Shown: positions 11,411 to 19,609 of the stretch, in pieces
Numbering within the stretch: the stretch's first letter is position 1
How the letters are laid out: every line of letters starts with the position of its first letter
Source: Lachnospiraceae bacterium
GTDB lineage: Bacteria > Bacillota > Clostridia > Lachnospirales > Lachnospiraceae
Length of the DNA: 63,134 nt
Assembly (NCBI GenBank): GCA_024697065.1
Contig: JAILGE010000040.1
Coordinates: forward strand, 1 to 63,134
Direction of reading: 5' to 3'
The notes under the pieces: model-generated
Seen by the model: the letters and a program-made list of their open reading frames with translations, nothing else
Told to the model about the DNA's origin: nothing
Databases searched by the model: none
Program-made: the position numbers and the translations under genes

Positions 11411-12753
11411 TGTTCAGAAGTTTTTTGTTTGGGAAAAAACAGATAGCCGGTGTGCTTGTGACCGCTATGGCGGCTCTTGTTTTTTTATGCCTGCATATGT
11501 CTGCATACGGAGCTCCGGATAACGGTAATGACGATGATACCGATACCACCGGGCTTGAGGAAGAAAGAGACAGGAATCAGGAAAAGCTGGATGAGGTGGA
11601 GGCTTCCCTGGAGGAGCTTGCCGGTGAAAAAGAAGATGTGGAAGCTCAGATCGAAGAAGTGACGGAAGCTTTGGTTGAAGTCATGGCGGATATCGACGAG
11701 CTTACGGAACAGATAGTTGCCAAGGAAGCGGAGATCGCCGAGGCCCAGGTGGAATACGATGCTGCAGTCGCAGATGAAAATGCACAGTACGAGGCGATGA
11801 AGGTACGTATCAAATATATGTATGAGAAAGGTGACAGCGACTATGTCATGCTTCTCACACAGGCCGGGAGCATGGCGGATTTTCTTACCAAAGCTGATTA
11901 TATAGAGGATCTGTATGAATATGACAGGAATATGTTAGCGACATATCAGGAGACTGTTGCCAGAGTTGCGGAGCTTCAGGAAAAGCTTGAACAGGAAAAG
12001 AGTACGCTCTTATCCCTTCAAAGTGATGCACTGGCCGAACAGGAGTATATGGAAGAGATACAGGCTGAGCTTGAAGCAACTGCCGCAGAGTATGCAAGCG
12101 AGATCCTGGCCAAAGAAGGTGAAGCAGCAGAATATGAAGCTATCATCGCCACTCAGAATGCAGAGATAAAGAGAAGGCAGGAAGAGGCAGCAAGGCGCGC
12201 TGCGGAAGAAGCCAGGAGAAGGGCTGAAGAAGCTGCAAGACTGGCGGCTCAGAAGGCTGCTGAAGAGGCTGCACAGAAAGCCGCTGAGGATGCCGCAAAA
12301 CAGAGACAGGAAGCTGTAGACCAGGTAGCTGATGCAGCGGATACAGGTGTTGTAAAGACTACAAATAAGGTTTCTTATGATGTGTCATCCATATATTCCG
12401 CAGGAGGAAGTGAACTCGGAAAGTCTCTTGCGGCCTATGCATGTAAGTTCATCGGCAACCCTTACGTTCCGGGAGGCACGAGCCTTACGGACGGAGCTGA
12501 CTGTTCGGGATTTGTATATTCTGTTTACAAGGATTTCGGGTATTCGGTTCCGCGTACTTCTTTTGCACTCAGAAGTGCCGGGACTGAGGTGTCATATGAG
12601 AATGCACAGCCGGGAGATGTTATCTGCTATCCCGGACATGTGGGTATCTATATAGGAAACGGCATGATCGTTCATGCCAGCACACAAAAGACCGGGATAA
12701 AGGTTTCGAATGCAAACTACAGAGGTTTTATCACCATCAGAAGGATCATCTGA
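11410..12753 (+). CDS. PcsB-like NlpC/P60 peptidoglycan hydrolase
   Basis: 447 residues. A signal peptide (residues ~10-35, ending near SAYGA) precedes a coiled coil of about 240 residues and an Ala/Arg/Glu-rich linker (EEAARRAAEEARRRAEEAAR), then an NlpC/P60 domain. The catalytic residues are visible: Cys365 in GADCSGF, His410 in YPGHVGIYIG and His422 in IVHAST. Such enzymes cut stem peptides (D-Glu-diamino acid) during cell separation, and PcsB-type ones are switched on by FtsEX through the coiled coil; no ftsEX is in this window. The ATG overlaps the upstream stop (TAATG). The next gene begins inside its 3' end. Confidence 0.9.
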   Translation: MFRSFLFGKKQIAGVLVTAMAALVFLCLHMSAYGAPDNGNDDDTDTTGLEEERDRNQEKLDEVEASLEELAGEKEDVEAQIEEVTEALVEVMADIDELTEQIVAKEAEIAEAQVEYDAAVADENAQYEAMKVRIKYMYEKGDSDYVMLLTQAGSMADFLTKADYIEDLYEYDRNMLATYQETVARVAELQEKLEQEKSTLLSLQSDALAEQEYMEEIQAELEATAAEYASEILAKEGEAAEYEAIIATQNAEIKRRQEEAARRAAEEARRRAEEAARLAAQKAAEEAAQKAAEDAAKQRQEAVDQVADAADTGVVKTTNKVSYDVSSIYSAGGSELGKSLAAYACKFIGNPYVPGGTSLTDGADCSGFVYSVYKDFGYSVPRTSFALRSAGTEVSYENAQPGDVICYPGHVGIYIGNGMIVHASTQKTGIKVSNANYRGFITIRRII

Positions 12754-14497
12754 TCGCAGAAGGTTTCCCTTCGTGCTCATAATTCTTGCTGTGATTGCCG
12801 TAGCTTATTTTGCGGCAGTGTTTTTTTTCTCACAGCATTTTTTCCCAAATACGAAAATAGGCGGCGTGGATTATTCCTACAAAAGTCCGGAAGAAGCCGA
12901 GCAGGCAAGGAATACCGCTGACAGAAGTTATACGATAACCTTAAACGGAAGGAATGATGCAAGAGCGGTTCTTTCTTCGGACAGCGTGGGGTTTGCGTGC
13001 AGCTATTCCCAGAGTATGCTTGATATAAATAAGCTGCAAAATCCTTTCGCCTGGCCCCTTGCATTTTTTCAGAGCAGTGATTATACGCCGGTCAGGGTCG
13101 TCAGCTGTAATGAAGCCAGCATAGAGAGTACTCTTGCCTCATTGGATTTTCTTAAGCAGGAGAATATGGAAGAGCCTCAGAATGCTTATCTCGGAGGATA
13201 TGATGAAGATTTCGGAGCCTATGTGATAGAGCCCGAAAAGGAAGGAACGGAACTTGATCTGAAGCTTGTGATCGCAGCGGTTAAGAACTGTGTGATGAAT
13301 GAGATGCCAAGCGTTGATCTGGATGCTTTCGGTTGTTATGCGGAGCCGCTGATAAAAAGCGATGATCCGGAACTTAACAGCGAGCTTGCGAGAATGAATA
13401 AATTCAGCGATGCTGATATAACATATGAATTCGGTGATGAACTGGTGGAGGTCAACTTTGATCAGATCCATAACTGGGTGGATGTGACGGAAGATACGGT
13501 ATCCGTTGATCGTGCCGGTGTAGCTGAATTCGTGGAACAGCTTGCCGAGGAACATGACACTTACGGACTGGAAGAGGAATTCCTGACTGTTGACGGCAGG
13601 ACGGTCACTCTTCCCAAGGGAAAATATGGCTGGAAGATAGATACGGAAGCCGAGACTGATCTCCTTATCGAAGATATCGAAATGGGAAGAGTAGTATCAC
13701 GTGAACCGGTTGTATCGAACAGTGCCGTTCAGTGGGGAGCCAACGATATCGGCGATACATATATTGAGATCAATATGACAAAACAGAGGGTCTACTATAT
13801 TGAGCATAACAATATTGAATATGAGTGCGACTGTGTGACGGGAAATGTTTCAAACGGTAACAGGACACCCGAAGGGATATTCGGCGTAACTTATAAGACA
13901 AAGAATGCCATCCTTCGCGGAGACGGCTATGAATCTCATGTAAATTACTGGATGCCATTCAACAGAAATATAGGACTGCATGATGCGACATGGAGAGGAA
14001 AGTTCGGCGGTGAGATATACAAGACAAGAGGTTCTCACGGATGCGTGAACCTTCCAAAGGCTTCGGCAGCTTATCTCTATGATAAGGTGGAACAGGGCTT
14101 CCCGGTTATCTGTTATTATCTGGAAGATGAACCGGAAGAAGAAAAAGAGGAAGATAATAAGGCTTCTGAAAAAGAAAAGCTTGCTTTAAATACGGGAAGC
14201 CAAAAACAGAATGGCAGTGAAGAGCAGGGTGCGGCTCAGGATGCGGTTCCTACACCTGCTCCTTCATTGACAGGGGATGCAACGGTGGCTGTTACAGGAG
14301 ACACGACCGGAAACGTAACAGGGGATGCAACAGGCACCATGACGGGGGATGCAACCGGAGCCGTTACAGGCCAGGATACCACATTGCCGGTTACCGGAAC
14401 CATCGATCCGGTTACAGGAGTTTTGATAACAGATGATGCGGAAGCAGGTGAAACAGGAGTAAGCGTATCTGTCGATCAGGCAGGTGCAGGTATGTGA
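12710..14497 (+). CDS. L,D-transpeptidase (YkuD) with peptidoglycan-binding region
   Basis: 595 residues from an ATG that overlaps the previous gene by 44 bases; a GTG at 12773 is an alternative start. RRR precedes a membrane anchor (about residues 21-42). The middle resembles the PG_binding_4 domain found before YkuD. The YkuD domain has its His (IGLHDATW) and the RGSHGCVNLP box with catalytic Cys445. It would form 3-3 cross-links or attach proteins to peptidoglycan. After the domain come an acidic stretch and a Thr/Gly/Asp-rich tail with repeated VTGDATG-like units (bases ~14268-14420), probably a wall-spanning spacer. Confidence 0.9.
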   Translation: MQTTEVLSPSEGSSDRRRFPFVLIILAVIAVAYFAAVFFFSQHFFPNTKIGGVDYSYKSPEEAEQARNTADRSYTITLNGRNDARAVLSSDSVGFACSYSQSMLDINKLQNPFAWPLAFFQSSDYTPVRVVSCNEASIESTLASLDFLKQENMEEPQNAYLGGYDEDFGAYVIEPEKEGTELDLKLVIAAVKNCVMNEMPSVDLDAFGCYAEPLIKSDDPELNSELARMNKFSDADITYEFGDELVEVNFDQIHNWVDVTEDTVSVDRAGVAEFVEQLAEEHDTYGLEEEFLTVDGRTVTLPKGKYGWKIDTEAETDLLIEDIEMGRVVSREPVVSNSAVQWGANDIGDTYIEINMTKQRVYYIEHNNIEYECDCVTGNVSNGNRTPEGIFGVTYKTKNAILRGDGYESHVNYWMPFNRNIGLHDATWRGKFGGEIYKTRGSHGCVNLPKASAAYLYDKVEQGFPVICYYLEDEPEEEKEEDNKASEKEKLALNTGSQKQNGSEEQGAAQDAVPTPAPSLTGDATVAVTGDTTGNVTGDATGTMTGDATGAVTGQDTTLPVTGTIDPVTGVLITDDAEAGETGVSVSVDQAGAGM

Positions 14498-14498
14498 T

Positions 14499-15917
14499 AT
14501 GGGATCATTATTTGATGAAATAAAAAAACTGTCCGGGGGATCATATCCTTTCCATATGCCCGGTCATAAAAGAGAAGCCCTTGGAAACGGGGCTTTTTTT
14601 GAAGCATTGTATGGCGTGGATCTCACGGAGATCACGGGATCGGATGATCTGCATAAGCCGGAAGGGATCATAAAAGAAGCAATGGACAGGGCTGCCGCAT
14701 TGTACGGTTCAGGGGATACCTTCTTTTTGATAAACGGAAGTACGGCAGGGATACTTGCAGGGATCTCCGCAGCACTTGATCCGGGTAAATCTCTGCTTAT
14801 GATGCGGGGCTCACACATGTCGGCGTATCATGCGGCGGTATTAAGACATCTTAAGGTGAATTATATCTACGGGGAGATAGGCACTGTATCCGGAGCAGCC
14901 ATGGGTGTAAATTCCGATGAGGTGGAAAGTGCACTGGAAAGGTATCCTGAGACCGGAGCCGTATTTATAACATCTCCGACATATGAGGGATACAGCAGCG
15001 ATCTTCGAACCATAGCTGATGCGGTGCATAAGAGAAATATCCCACTCATAGTGGATGCGGCACATGGTGCCCATTTTGGTTTTTCGCCTTTATTCCCCGA
15101 AAGTGCGGTACAGGCGGGAGCTGACATTGTGATAATGAGCCTGCATAAGACGCTGCCGTCTCTGACACAGACTGCGCTTTTGCATTTAAATGGAAATCTT
15201 GTTCCAAAGGAACGGATCCAAAAATATCTGACCGTATATCAGAGCTCATCCCCATCATATATCCTGATGGCTGCCATAGACGAGTGCGTAAGACTTGTTT
15301 CCGAAATGAAGGAAAGTGACTGGGATGATTTCATCAACAGACGAAGGGAGATGTCAAAAAAGCTCTCCGGTCTGAAGCATATCCGTATAGAGGATCACTT
15401 TTCATTTGGAGATATTTCACCTAAAGCAAAGATCCCGGAACCGGGCAAGATGATAGTGATGCCCGAAAACCGGCGGGACGGAGTGAGTCTTGCGAAATAT
15501 CTAAGAAGCAGATACCGCATAGAATCGGAACTTGCTGTACCTGCATATCTTCTGCTCATTCTTACCATATGCGACAGTGAAAAGAACTTTGAGATACTGT
15601 GCGACGCACTGCAGCGGGCGGATGAAGAATACACGGAATGGATGACTGATAAAGAAGCGGTACCTGCGGGATCCCGCAAACTTCAGGTTGAACCGGCTGT
15701 TATGGAGATGTGGGAAGCATTTGATGCCAAGGGAGAGCCGGTCGAGGGTGAACAGGCACTCGGTCGTATCAGCGCTTCCTTTGTAACGGTATATCCGCCG
15801 GGGCGACCGGCTGTAGTACCCGGTGAGAGGATAAGCAGAGAGGCTCTTGAAGAAATCAAGAATGCCGGGGCGGCAGGGTGCGAGATCAGAGGGCACCTGA
15901 GCGCGATTGTTGAATAA
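14499..15917 (+). CDS. Orn/Lys/Arg decarboxylase-family PLP enzyme
   Basis: 472 residues from ATG 14499; a GTG at 14484 in the same frame is also possible. It has the family motifs FHMPGHKR, an ITGSDDLH loop, and SLHKTLPSLTQ with PLP-binding Lys217. It is the short form of the fold I decarboxylases that lacks the N-terminal wing domain, as in B. subtilis YaaO/SpeA-like proteins. The product could be cadaverine, agmatine or putrescine; sequence alone does not tell. In B. subtilis yaaO also stands upstream of tmk-yaaR-holB, so the order here is conserved. Confidence 0.85.
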   Translation: MGSLFDEIKKLSGGSYPFHMPGHKREALGNGAFFEALYGVDLTEITGSDDLHKPEGIIKEAMDRAAALYGSGDTFFLINGSTAGILAGISAALDPGKSLLMMRGSHMSAYHAAVLRHLKVNYIYGEIGTVSGAAMGVNSDEVESALERYPETGAVFITSPTYEGYSSDLRTIADAVHKRNIPLIVDAAHGAHFGFSPLFPESAVQAGADIVIMSLHKTLPSLTQTALLHLNGNLVPKERIQKYLTVYQSSSPSYILMAAIDECVRLVSEMKESDWDDFINRRREMSKKLSGLKHIRIEDHFSFGDISPKAKIPEPGKMIVMPENRRDGVSLAKYLRSRYRIESELAVPAYLLLILTICDSEKNFEILCDALQRADEEYTEWMTDKEAVPAGSRKLQVEPAVMEMWEAFDAKGEPVEGEQALGRISASFVTVYPPGRPAVVPGERISREALEEIKNAGAAGCEIRGHLSAIVE

Positions 15918-15989
15918 AAGCTTGTTTTGCTGTAAAATAAGCAGTTGTATCATATAAATCAAAACCGTAAAAACGGAGGTAATAAAACT

Positions 15990-17546
15990 ATGTTTTGCCC
16001 TAAATGTGGTGGAAAGATCAAAGATGATAATAAATTCTGTCCTCTTTGCGGAGCAGAGTTAGCAGGATTTTTACCCAAAACTGCAGCAGATGCCGTAACA
16101 CCTGCAGCACCCGCACAGTCTGCACCCGCAGCACAGGCTCAGCCTGCAGCTCCCGCACAGCAGACAGCACCTGCGGCACAGGCTCAGCCTGCAGCTCCTG
16201 CACAGCAGACAGCACCTGCGGCACAGGCTCAGCCTGCAGCTCCTGCACAGCAGACAGCACCCGCGGCACAGGCTCAGCCTGCAGCTCCTGCACAGCAGAC
16301 AGCACCTGCGGCACAGGCTCAGCCTACAGCTCCTGCTCAGCAGACTGCACCTGCGGCACAGGCTCAGCCTGCAGCTCCTGCTCAGCAGACTGCACCCGCA
16401 GAGAAGGCAGCAGAGCCCGCGCAGCAGGCAGCACCCGTACAGCAGACTGCACCTGTGCAGAATACGGCTCCCGCAGGCAGCACACCTTCGGGAAATACCC
16501 CTTCAAATTTAAATAATTCAAAAAATTCAAAAAATTCAAATAAGAAGGGCAAGGGACTGTTGATAGGTATCATTGCTGCAGTCGTTCTTCTTCTTTTGAT
16601 CGTTGGAGGAATATTTATCTCCAAGCTTGGGGAAGATGATGACGACGATAAGCGCGCCGATAAGGATAAGACCGAAGATGTGGATGATAAGGACGAGGAT
16701 GACGAGGATGATAAGGATGACGGGGAGGATGAAGAACCCACGGAAGAGGTTGCCGTTGATGTGACGGAAGCGCCTACTCCGGAACCCACACCGGAGCCTA
16801 CTCCGGAACCGGCTGAACTTAGAGTTACGGTTAATTCCGCCAACAGGTTCTTCTCCGAAGAGGAATCTTACATCCTTACCGGAGCAAATATCTTCGTATT
16901 TGAAGGTACCAACACTGAAACAGAGCCTGAATTTACAGCACGTGCCGAGGACGGCTCCGTATCCATTAAGGATATCGAAGCAGGTGATTATACGGTAGTA
17001 TGTGAGAGAGACGGTTATTATATCCAGGAACAGACCATAAGCCTGAAAGAGGGTGATGATGAAGATATTACTTTCTATCTTCTTGCAGAGCTTGCAGATG
17101 CAAAATCAGCTTATGTATTCCTGACATGGGAAGGTGATCAGGATCTGGATCTTTGCATGTTCAACTCAAAGTGGAAGCAGTACGTTACCATTGAGAATCC
17201 CAAGGATGGAGCAGAAGAATTTGTATACGGAGACAATGATGCATCCGTAGGATTCGAGCTGATCTATATTCCCGATATAACAGCATCTGTTTCAAGAACA
17301 GTTTATGTTGTTGATCCCATGGCCATTCGTGAAGGCGTAGAGAGCGGTATGGAAAATGACGGATTACGTGTCCGTGTTATCACAACAGAAGGTGTGATTT
17401 ATGATGAGATCGCAGATAACGAGAAGAGATCTCCCTTGTTCATTCCTTTCTACATTTACGGCGGTGAGATCAGGACAGATCTCGGTGACCGTTATATGTA
17501 TGATATGAGTAATTACGGATGGACCAAGGAATACGCTAAGCGCTGA
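15990..17546 (+). CDS. Zinc-ribbon membrane protein with Pro/Ala/Gln repeats and extracellular beta domains
   Basis: 518 residues. The start is set by GGAGG before ATG 15990. An N-terminal zinc ribbon (CPKCG and CPLCG pairs) is followed by six near-identical 15-residue repeats (APAAQAQPAAPAQQT), an Asn/Lys-rich stretch and one membrane helix (KGLLIGIIAAVVLLLLIVGG). Outside are a strongly acidic Asp/Glu/Lys linker, a Thr-Pro-Glu-Pro stretch, a carboxypeptidase-regulatory-like fold (IEAGDYTVVCERDGYYIQ) and a C-terminal domain with LTWEGDQDLDLCMFN, which recalls the DUF2135/YfaP pattern. A cytoplasmic zinc ribbon joined to an outer sensor or adhesin-like part is the likely plan. Function unknown. 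The next gene starts three bases after its stop. Confidence 0.75.
   Translation: MFCPKCGGKIKDDNKFCPLCGAELAGFLPKTAADAVTPAAPAQSAPAAQAQPAAPAQQTAPAAQAQPAAPAQQTAPAAQAQPAAPAQQTAPAAQAQPAAPAQQTAPAAQAQPTAPAQQTAPAAQAQPAAPAQQTAPAEKAAEPAQQAAPVQQTAPVQNTAPAGSTPSGNTPSNLNNSKNSKNSNKKGKGLLIGIIAAVVLLLLIVGGIFISKLGEDDDDDKRADKDKTEDVDDKDEDDEDDKDDGEDEEPTEEVAVDVTEAPTPEPTPEPTPEPAELRVTVNSANRFFSEEESYILTGANIFVFEGTNTETEPEFTARAEDGSVSIKDIEAGDYTVVCERDGYYIQEQTISLKEGDDEDITFYLLAELADAKSAYVFLTWEGDQDLDLCMFNSKWKQYVTIENPKDGAEEFVYGDNDASVGFELIYIPDITASVSRTVYVVDPMAIREGVESGMENDGLRVRVITTEGVIYDEIADNEKRSPLFIPFYIYGGEIRTDLGDRYMYDMSNYGWTKEYAKR
16122..16391 (+). repeat. Six tandem 45-bp coding repeats
   Basis: The 15-base core GCACAGGCTCAGCCT recurs at 16131, 16176, 16221, 16266, 16311 and 16356, exactly 45 bases apart, with few differences between units. 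The unit is 15 codons, so gain or loss of copies keeps the frame and only changes linker length. The near identity of the DNA, beyond what the protein needs, suggests recent expansion. Confidence 0.95.
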
Positions 17547-17549
17547 TAT

Positions 17550-18158
17550 ATGGGTAAGCTTTATTGTATTCTCGGGAAAAGTGCTTCAGGAAAGGACACC
17601 GTCTACGGAAGACTTTCCGGAGATAAGGATCTGAATCTGAAGGCTGTGGTGACCTATACTACACGTCCGAAGAGATCGGGTGAGACCGAAGGCAGGGAAT
17701 ATCATTTCACCGATGAAGAGACGCTGATGAATTTCAGGGCTGCCGGCAGGATAATAGAGGAACGTGTTTACCACACGGTTCACGGCGATTGGTATTATTT
17801 TACGGCTGATGACGGATCGATATCGGTAAATGACGGATCGTCTTACATAATGGTGACGACACCCGAGGCTTTTGCGGGCCTTAAGGCAGCTTTCGGAGAA
17901 GATTTTGTAGTTCCCATATATATATGTATTGATGACGGTGTGAGATTATCAAGGGCTCTCAAAAGAGAGCAGGCGCAGGATTCGCCCCGCTATGCTGAAA
18001 TGTGCAGGAGATATCTTGCGGATGAAGAGGATTTTGCACCCGAGAAACTGGAAAGTGTCGGCATAGAGGCGAAGGATGCTTTTTTCAATGATGATCTTGA
18101 AAAGTGTCTGTCACGTATCAAGGATGTGATTCTAGGAAATGGATCCCCTGAAGATTAA
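17550..18158 (+). CDS. Guanylate-kinase-like nucleotide kinase
   Basis: 202 residues with the P-loop GKSASGKDT at the N-terminus and the guanylate-kinase-type TYTTRPKRSGETEGREYHF segment, whose Arg/Tyr residues bind GMP. The following region is more diverged than canonical Gmk (the usual 'GYGTP' strand is changed to HGDWYYF), so it may phosphorylate another nucleotide or be regulatory. In B. subtilis this position before yaaR-holB is held by thymidylate kinase (tmk); here a guanylate-kinase-fold protein takes it. Confidence 0.75.
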   Translation: MGKLYCILGKSASGKDTVYGRLSGDKDLNLKAVVTYTTRPKRSGETEGREYHFTDEETLMNFRAAGRIIEERVYHTVHGDWYYFTADDGSISVNDGSSYIMVTTPEAFAGLKAAFGEDFVVPIYICIDDGVRLSRALKREQAQDSPRYAEMCRRYLADEEDFAPEKLESVGIEAKDAFFNDDLEKCLSRIKDVILGNGSPED

Positions 18159-18582
18159 TCAGATATCCCAGCCTGTTACTCCGGAGAAAGTTCAGGATAC
18201 CAGGACCGGGGATGATACTTTTAAATTCATGCTTACCAGCAGTATCCAGGAGAAGGAACTGCAGGAGAAGCTTACTACTCTGATGGGTCAGATAACCGAG
18301 CAGGGCAACCGAATATCCAAAAAGAAGGATATCAGGGATATGAAGCGCTACAGAGGACTGATCAAAGAGTTCATGAATGAGATCGTTAACAGATCTCACA
18401 GTTTTACCAGAGAGAATTTCCTGGATAAGCGCGGCCGCCACAGGATCTACGGAATAGTCAGACTTGTGGATGAGAATCTTGATGCGCTTGCACAGGAATT
18501 GGTCAAAGAAGAAGCCGATAACATGGAAGTCCTTGCGAAGATAGGTGAGATCAGAGGACTTTTGCTGGATCTGTTTATGTGA
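18139..18582 (+). CDS. YaaR family (DUF327) protein
   Basis: 147 residues, mostly helical and charged, with the conserved KRYRGLIKEFMNEIV and NFLDKRGRHRIYGIVRLVDE segments of DUF327. It overlaps the previous gene by 20 bases and sits directly before holB, the same neighbour as B. subtilis yaaR. Function is not established in any organism I know of; the constant link to holB and ricT is the main clue. Confidence 0.85.
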   Translation: MDPLKINQISQPVTPEKVQDTRTGDDTFKFMLTSSIQEKELQEKLTTLMGQITEQGNRISKKKDIRDMKRYRGLIKEFMNEIVNRSHSFTRENFLDKRGRHRIYGIVRLVDENLDALAQELVKEEADNMEVLAKIGEIRGLLLDLFM

Positions 18583-18595
18583 TGGAGGGATGATT

Positions 18596-19609
18596 ATGCC
18601 GCGTTTTTCAGATATTGTTGGCCAGAAAGATATAAAGGAAGAGCTTACAAGTGCCATAGCAACGGGGCATGTTTCACATGCATATATTTTCCATGGAGAG
18701 CCCAGAAGCGGAAAAGAGTTCATAGCAAGAGCTTTCGCCCAGACCCTTCTTTGCGAGAAAGTAAAGGAATCCGACGGAACCATTTCCGAGGCGTGTGATG
18801 AGTGTCACTCATGTGCTCAGGCTAAGAGCCGCAATCATCCGGATATCATTTATGTACAGCATAACAAGCCGAATACTATCGGCGTGGATGATGTGCGTGA
18901 AGGCATACTGGAGACCGTTCAGATCAAGCCTTACAGCTCACAGTACAAGATCTATATCATGGAAGAAGCGGAGAAGATGACCCCGCAGGCGCAGAATGCA
19001 TTGCTCAAGACTATAGAAGAGCCTCCTGCATATGCGGTATTTCTCTTGCTCACAAGCTCCACTGAAGCTCTGCTTCCTACTGTTTTAAGCCGTTGCACGG
19101 TGCTCAACATGATGCCGGTTCCGGATGAAGATCTCCGCAGATATCTTATCAATGAGGAGAATGTTCCTGAGAACAGGGCAGAGATATGCATAGCTTTTGC
19201 GAGAGGAAATCTCGGCAGAGCCAAGGCATTTGCAAATAATGAAGATTTCGAGAAGATCCGCACCAATGCACTTTCGCTGATGAAAAATATCAGCAGGATG
19301 GATACTTCCGAGATAATGAATACATTAAAAGAGATAAGCGGCGCAGGCTTTGATATCAATGACTATCTGGATATCATGGCTGTGTGGTACAGGGATATAC
19401 TTTTGTTCAAAGCAACACATGATATGAACCACCTGATCTTCAGGGATGAGATATCCAGTATTCAGAAAGTTGCCCAGTCAAGTGATTACGAGGGGATCGA
19501 AGAGATAATCCAGGCACTTGATACGGCAAAGTGCAGATTGAGATCAATGGTTGATTATGAACTCACCATGGAGCTGCTGCTGCTTACCATCAAGGAGAAT
19601 CAGGATTAA
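18596..19609 (+). CDS. holB: DNA polymerase III subunit delta'
   Basis: About 337 residues from ATG 18596, which has GGAGGG six bases upstream; an in-frame ATG at 18590 is too close to that site. AAA+ fold: Walker A-like GEPRSGKE, a zinc-binding cysteine set ending in CDECHSC, EEAEKMTPQAQNALLKTIEE (Walker B region with sensor helix) and TVLSRCTVL (the SRC motif). Delta' is the stator of the clamp loader; its partner subunit is encoded by dnaX at 55903. The stop overlaps the ricT start. Confidence 0.92.
   Translation: MPRFSDIVGQKDIKEELTSAIATGHVSHAYIFHGEPRSGKEFIARAFAQTLLCEKVKESDGTISEACDECHSCAQAKSRNHPDIIYVQHNKPNTIGVDDVREGILETVQIKPYSSQYKIYIMEEAEKMTPQAQNALLKTIEEPPAYAVFLLLTSSTEALLPTVLSRCTVLNMMPVPDEDLRRYLINEENVPENRAEICIAFARGNLGRAKAFANNEDFEKIRTNALSLMKNISRMDTSEIMNTLKEISGAGFDINDYLDIMAVWYRDILLFKATHDMNHLIFRDEISSIQKVAQSSDYEGIEEIIQALDTAKCRLRSMVDYELTMELLLLTIKENQD

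Noticed and set aside
16122-16391. 45-bp repeats as a CRISPR array
   Set aside because: Repeats are contiguous without unique spacers and lie in a clear protein frame.
16046-16516. Cys/Ser/Thr-rich frame over the 45-bp repeats
   Set aside because: Out-of-frame reading of the APAAQAQP repeats; the zinc-ribbon gene has the proper start and neighbours.
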